This document shows, piece by piece, positions 60,822 through 64,000 of a stretch of DNA of 64,000 bases. This DNA is from Enteractinococcus helveticum (lineage in GTDB: Bacteria; Actinomycetota; Actinomycetes; Actinomycetales; Micrococcaceae). The DNA is taken from the NCBI RefSeq assembly GCF_001657475.1, contig NZ_LXEY01000006.1, positions 1 through 64,000 on the forward strand, given 5' to 3'. The translations under genes and the position numbers were made by a program. Position 1 is the stretch's first letter; each line of letters starts with the position of its first letter. A model generated the notes under the pieces. The model was not told the DNA's origin and searched no databases. It saw only the letters and a list, made by a program, of their open reading frames with translations.

Positions 60822-63800
60822 CTATATGCCTCGGGTTGGCCCCTCGCGTCGCGGATCGCTCTGGTGCGGGTCGCGCTTGAACAGGTCGGGGAGCTGCCGT
60901 GCTTGCTCTGTTGCCCGCCGCCGCGCTTGCTCCTGCCCGGCACGCTTCGTCTCGATGCGTCGTGCAGCGTCGTTGATCGGGAGGCTGCGGAGTTCGTCGG
61001 CTTCGGCGCGGGTCGCGGCAACCTGGGCTCGCGCGTCGCGTGCCGCGCGGTGGGGGCTGTCGACACGCATGCCGAGCTGTTCGCGGCGGGCCTGCTCCGG
61101 CCCGTACTCGCTGACCAACAGCGCCAGACGCTCCTGCTCGTGGCGCTCCCGCATCGCGTCACGGTCGGCGGTCGCGGCCTCGACGGTCTGCACCGCCTCG
61201 ATCACGCGAGGATCGGCCTCGGCACGCTTCGCGGCGACCCGGCCGGCCCATTCGGGGAGGCGATCAGTATCGGTCGGGGTGGTGCCCCACTCGGTGCTGA
61301 CCTGCCCGCGGAGCGCCTGCGTGCGGTCGGTCGCGGCCCGCTGCTCGGCGCGAGCTTTGCGCCTGCCGAATCTCCCCACAGTAGCGAGACGCCCGCTGAC
61401 GGCGGCCTCGTTCTCGACGGCGGCGAGGTAGGCCGTGCCGTCGTGCTCGGCCTGGACGGTCATCGGCCCGGCGACCTCGGCACGCACCTCCTCGGCGGTG
61501 GTCTCGGCCTTGCGAAGTACCGCCGTGGTCTCGTCGCCCTCGGCCCGATGTGCCGCGCGTTGGGCGTCGAGGCGTGCGGCGATCTGCTCCCATCGCTGAG
61601 CTGTCTGCTCTGCTCGCTTGGCCTCGTGGTCGAGGCGGGCGAGTTCGTCGGTGACCAGGCGCACGGGGCCATCGCTGATGAGGCCGCGTACGGCTTCGGC
61701 GGCTTGCTGGGTGGCGTGGTCGAGGCCGCGGTCTGCGGGGTCGCGTTCGATCGCCTCGATGAACTGCGCCCGTGCATCGGCCATGTCCTCGGCGACGACG
61801 TGGAGCCGGCTGGTCTGGCGGCCTCGGGTCATGCCGACGTAAACACCTGCCGCGCTCGTCGCCTCCGAGAGGATCGTGTGCGAGGCGGTGACGGTGGCGC
61901 CTTGGACACCGTAGGCGGTCGCAGCATAGGACAGGTGCGCATGTTCACCCACATACTCAGACGGGAGCGCAACCGTGCGAGGGCTCTTGCGCCCGCTGCC
62001 GACCTCGCGGACGTAGACGGTGCCGTCGTTCTCGACGTGCTGCACGATCCACTGCTGTCGGTTCGCGACACCAAGATCGTTGTTGTTCTTGCGAGTCTGG
62101 ATGAGGTCACCGGCTCCGATGCTCAGCCCGTCGCTGCCGGTCGCCGTCACGGTGTCGTCGACCTCGCCGGACTCGACGCGCCCGGCGCGGATGCGCTCGT
62201 TCAATGTGGCGGCCTCGTCATTCGTCGCCACCGTGATCGCCTCGCCCTCGTGGGCGTTGGCGGTGATGTGCTCGCGGGCCTGCTCATCGTCGGCGTGTAG
62301 CGTGACGAGGCGCATGGCGGCGAGCCGGTCGAACACGTCGCCGGGGTTCTCACGGTCGCGCATCGCCAGTGTGAGGGCGGCGAATTCGGCATCGGTGAAT
62401 CGGTGCAGTTCGCTCATGTCGTAGGTGCGGCCCCTGATCTGCGCGGCCATGTCGAGCACCCCGCCACGACCGACAGCGGGCAGCTGGGCGCGGTCGCCGA
62501 CGAGCGCGACCGTCGCCCCTGCCTCGGCGGTGACGGTCAGGAGGGCTCGGGCGGTGTCTTGGTCGAGCATCCCGGCCTCGTCCACGATCACCCGCTCACC
62601 CTGCGACAGTACCGCTTCTCGCCGCGGGCCGGTATAGACGCTGCCGGTCTCGGGGTCAGTGTCACCAGGATTGAGGCGTGTCCATACGCCGTCCTCGTTC
62701 CACCGCCACCCATGCGCGTGCACGAGGGCCGCAACGCTGGTGGCGGGCACGCCGAGTTCGTCGTGCGCGACCTGCGCCGCCCGCAACGTCGGCGCAACCA
62801 CTCGCGAGGCTCTGCCGTGCTCGGCGGCGACCTTGATGGCGACGCCGAGCATGGTGGTCTTCCCGGCTCCGGCTGCGCCCTCCACGATCACCAAGGGATC
62901 GGTCGAGGCGACGGCAGCGGCGGCGACCGTCTGCCCTTCATCGAGTCCTGCCGCGTGCGCGGCCTCGGTCACGTCGGCCGGTTCCGGCTCCCGGCGCGGT
63001 GTTGCGGCGGTGAGCTGGTCGCGTAGCGCGGTCTCAGCGGCGACCACGCCCACGCTCGTCAAGTGCGCCACATGCTCGGGCGGCGGGGCTCCAGGCGGCA
63101 AGATCGAGAAGCAATCCGAGACCGCAAGATCAGTCGCGAGGGGGATGAAATCGCGCAACTCGGCTGGTGTTGCCTGCACGCCTGCCTCGGTAATGATCCG
63201 GGTGACCTGTTCCTGCACGGTGTGCGGCGTCCACGCCGACGACCCGGCGGCGCAACGGTCAAGCGCACGACTGGCGACCTCCTGCACGGCGAGGTCGTCC
63301 AGCGACGCCGGGGGTTGCGCAGTATGCCGAGTGAGGCGTTCGGGGTCGTAGCCGGCATCGCGGAGTTCCTCCTGCCACCACTGCTCGTTCTTCAAATCCG
63401 CCGGCTTCTTGCCCGGCCGCTGTTGCGCCCACGCGATGCCCTGAAACCTGGCCGTCATCACCGGGCCGAGTTCCTCACCAGGATGCGCTGCTTCCCATTC
63501 GGCTTCGAGGCGTTCCAGGTTGCGTCTGATCTGCGCCGCCCGCTTCGACATCCCCGGGTTGAACGGCTCCAACTCGCCCTCCTCGCCGCTCCCCGGGTCG
63601 GGCGTCAGCCCGTGCGCTGCAAGGGTTTCGGCGAGCTGTGGGTGTGCGGCGATGATCGCGGTGCCGAGGGCGCGGATCGTTCCTTGCTGCTGGAACAGCG
63701 CCGCGGTGGTCAGGGCCCGCCACTTCCCAGCCGCCCACACCCGCGTGCCAATCTGCATATGGATATGCCGGTGCGGATCGCCAGCCCGTGAGGTCTTGTG

Positions 63801-63998
63801 CCGGATGCCGACGACCTGCATGTGCTCGATAGGCATGACCTCCTGCGCCCCGCGCGGCCCCGCCAACGTGACCGAGTGCTGACCGAGGAACCGCTGTATT
63901 TCCGCCAGTGCGTCCTGCTGCGCGGCGTTCAATGCCGCCGAGACCTCGGGGTGCAGCGCGGCGGCGACCGACAGCGACTTGGGGGCGTTGATCGTCAT
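60822..63998 (-). CDS. MobF relaxase-helicase (TraA/TrwC type), 5' end outside the window
   Basis: The 1058 residues present start inside the relaxase domain (INAPKSLSVAAALHPEV) and include the metal-binding His triad in GDPHRHIHMQIGTRVW. The catalytic Tyr near the true N-terminus is beyond the edge. Next comes a RecD-like helicase with Walker A VEGAAGAGKTTML, Walker B ERVIVDEAGMLDQ and the last motif YGVQGATVTASHTILS with YVGMTRGRQTSRLH, then a long Arg/Glu/Ala-rich coiled tail. The enzyme nicks the plasmid oriT and unwinds the strand for transfer in actinobacterial conjugative plasmids. It is cut by the window end; the ATG at 63998 is not the true start. Confidence 0.92.
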   Translation of the reverse strand: MTINAPKSLSVAAALHPEVSAALNAAQQDALAEIQRFLGQHSVTLAGPRGAQEVMPIEHMQVVGIRHKTSRAGDPHRHIHMQIGTRVWAAGKWRALTTAALFQQQGTIRALGTAIIAAHPQLAETLAAHGLTPDPGSGEEGELEPFNPGMSKRAAQIRRNLERLEAEWEAAHPGEELGPVMTARFQGIAWAQQRPGKKPADLKNEQWWQEELRDAGYDPERLTRHTAQPPASLDDLAVQEVASRALDRCAAGSSAWTPHTVQEQVTRIITEAGVQATPAELRDFIPLATDLAVSDCFSILPPGAPPPEHVAHLTSVGVVAAETALRDQLTAATPRREPEPADVTEAAHAAGLDEGQTVAAAAVASTDPLVIVEGAAGAGKTTMLGVAIKVAAEHGRASRVVAPTLRAAQVAHDELGVPATSVAALVHAHGWRWNEDGVWTRLNPGDTDPETGSVYTGPRREAVLSQGERVIVDEAGMLDQDTARALLTVTAEAGATVALVGDRAQLPAVGRGGVLDMAAQIRGRTYDMSELHRFTDAEFAALTLAMRDRENPGDVFDRLAAMRLVTLHADDEQAREHITANAHEGEAITVATNDEAATLNERIRAGRVESGEVDDTVTATGSDGLSIGAGDLIQTRKNNNDLGVANRQQWIVQHVENDGTVYVREVGSGRKSPRTVALPSEYVGEHAHLSYAATAYGVQGATVTASHTILSEATSAAGVYVGMTRGRQTSRLHVVAEDMADARAQFIEAIERDPADRGLDHATQQAAEAVRGLISDGPVRLVTDELARLDHEAKRAEQTAQRWEQIAARLDAQRAAHRAEGDETTAVLRKAETTAEEVRAEVAGPMTVQAEHDGTAYLAAVENEAAVSGRLATVGRFGRRKARAEQRAATDRTQALRGQVSTEWGTTPTDTDRLPEWAGRVAAKRAEADPRVIEAVQTVEAATADRDAMRERHEQERLALLVSEYGPEQARREQLGMRVDSPHRAARDARAQVAATRAEADELRSLPINDAARRIETKRAGQEQARRRATEQARQLPDLFKRDPHQSDPRREGPTRGI

Positions 63999-64000
63999 CT

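Noticed and set aside
1..64000. CRISPR array or restriction/toxin-antitoxin defence system
   Set aside because: No regularly spaced repeats with unique spacers, no cas genes, no methylase/nuclease pair and no recognised toxin-antitoxin family were seen.

Overview
The window comes from an actinobacterium. Evidence is the sortase-type LAKTG anchor, HtaA haem-binding domains with an HmuTUV importer, DtxR-type iron boxes, class Ib NrdI/NrdE, many TTG/GTG starts and roughly 55 percent G+C over most of its length. A stand-alone ectoine hydroxylase suggests a salt-tolerant Micrococcales-like host (inference; I cannot name the genus). From about 55 kb to the end the G+C and codon use rise sharply and two MobF relaxase genes appear, so this end looks like plasmid- or ICE-derived DNA.

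Layout. 0-0.9 kb: decayed IS701-type transposase. 0.9-6.4 kb: asparagine-synthase-like protein, secreted N-acetylmuramoyl amidase with three SH3 repeats, and an APH-type phosphotransferase (cell-envelope genes). 6.4-19.4 kb: an iron/haem island with three HtaA-domain surface proteins, haem oxygenase and HmuTUV, plus an SDR protein and a PNPOx-like protein; three iron boxes and several strong hairpins sit in its leaders. 19.5-24.1 kb: polyphosphate kinase 2, an MFS transporter, then msrA-cysK-cysE. 24.3-27.6 kb: small integrated element (tyrosine recombinase, FtsK-like ATPase) ending at a tRNA 3'-end-like sequence. 27.7-30.4 kb: frameshifted MerR gene, ectD, TauE-type permease. 30.5-34.4 kb: a secreted phospholipase A2-like protein, a membrane protein and an odd two-component system in one orientation.

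34.9-36.5 kb is an IS481 element that abuts a truncated GTP-PEPCK-like gene preceded by a PNPOx-like gene. Divergent from these is nrdI-nrdE; nrdE is cut short and runs directly into a complete Mn/Zn-type ABC importer. 42.2-48.8 kb is a patchwork of small membrane proteins, lipoproteins, a serine recombinase and a GntR regulator, with two families of short dispersed repeats. 48.8-51.7 kb holds a truncated UmuC fused to the tail of a TetR gene, then a fresh ISL3 insertion with an 8-bp target duplication. 51.9-55.1 kb carries an ECF sigma/anti-sigma pair, a lipoprotein and a trypsin-like protease. 55.1-64 kb has a relaxase C-terminal remnant, a DMT exporter with divergent LysR regulator, a FAH-family hydrolase operon with divergent TetR regulator, and a long relaxase-helicase running off the window.

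How it works together. Under low iron, loss of DtxR-type repression would switch on the wall-anchored and membrane-tethered HtaA proteins, HmuTUV import and haem oxygenase, giving capture, relay, import and cleavage of haem. The phospholipase/two-component block looks like a self-contained secreted-enzyme module with its own candidate operator. The rest shows extensive recombination: at least eight genes are broken by insertion sequences, frameshifts or illegitimate junctions.
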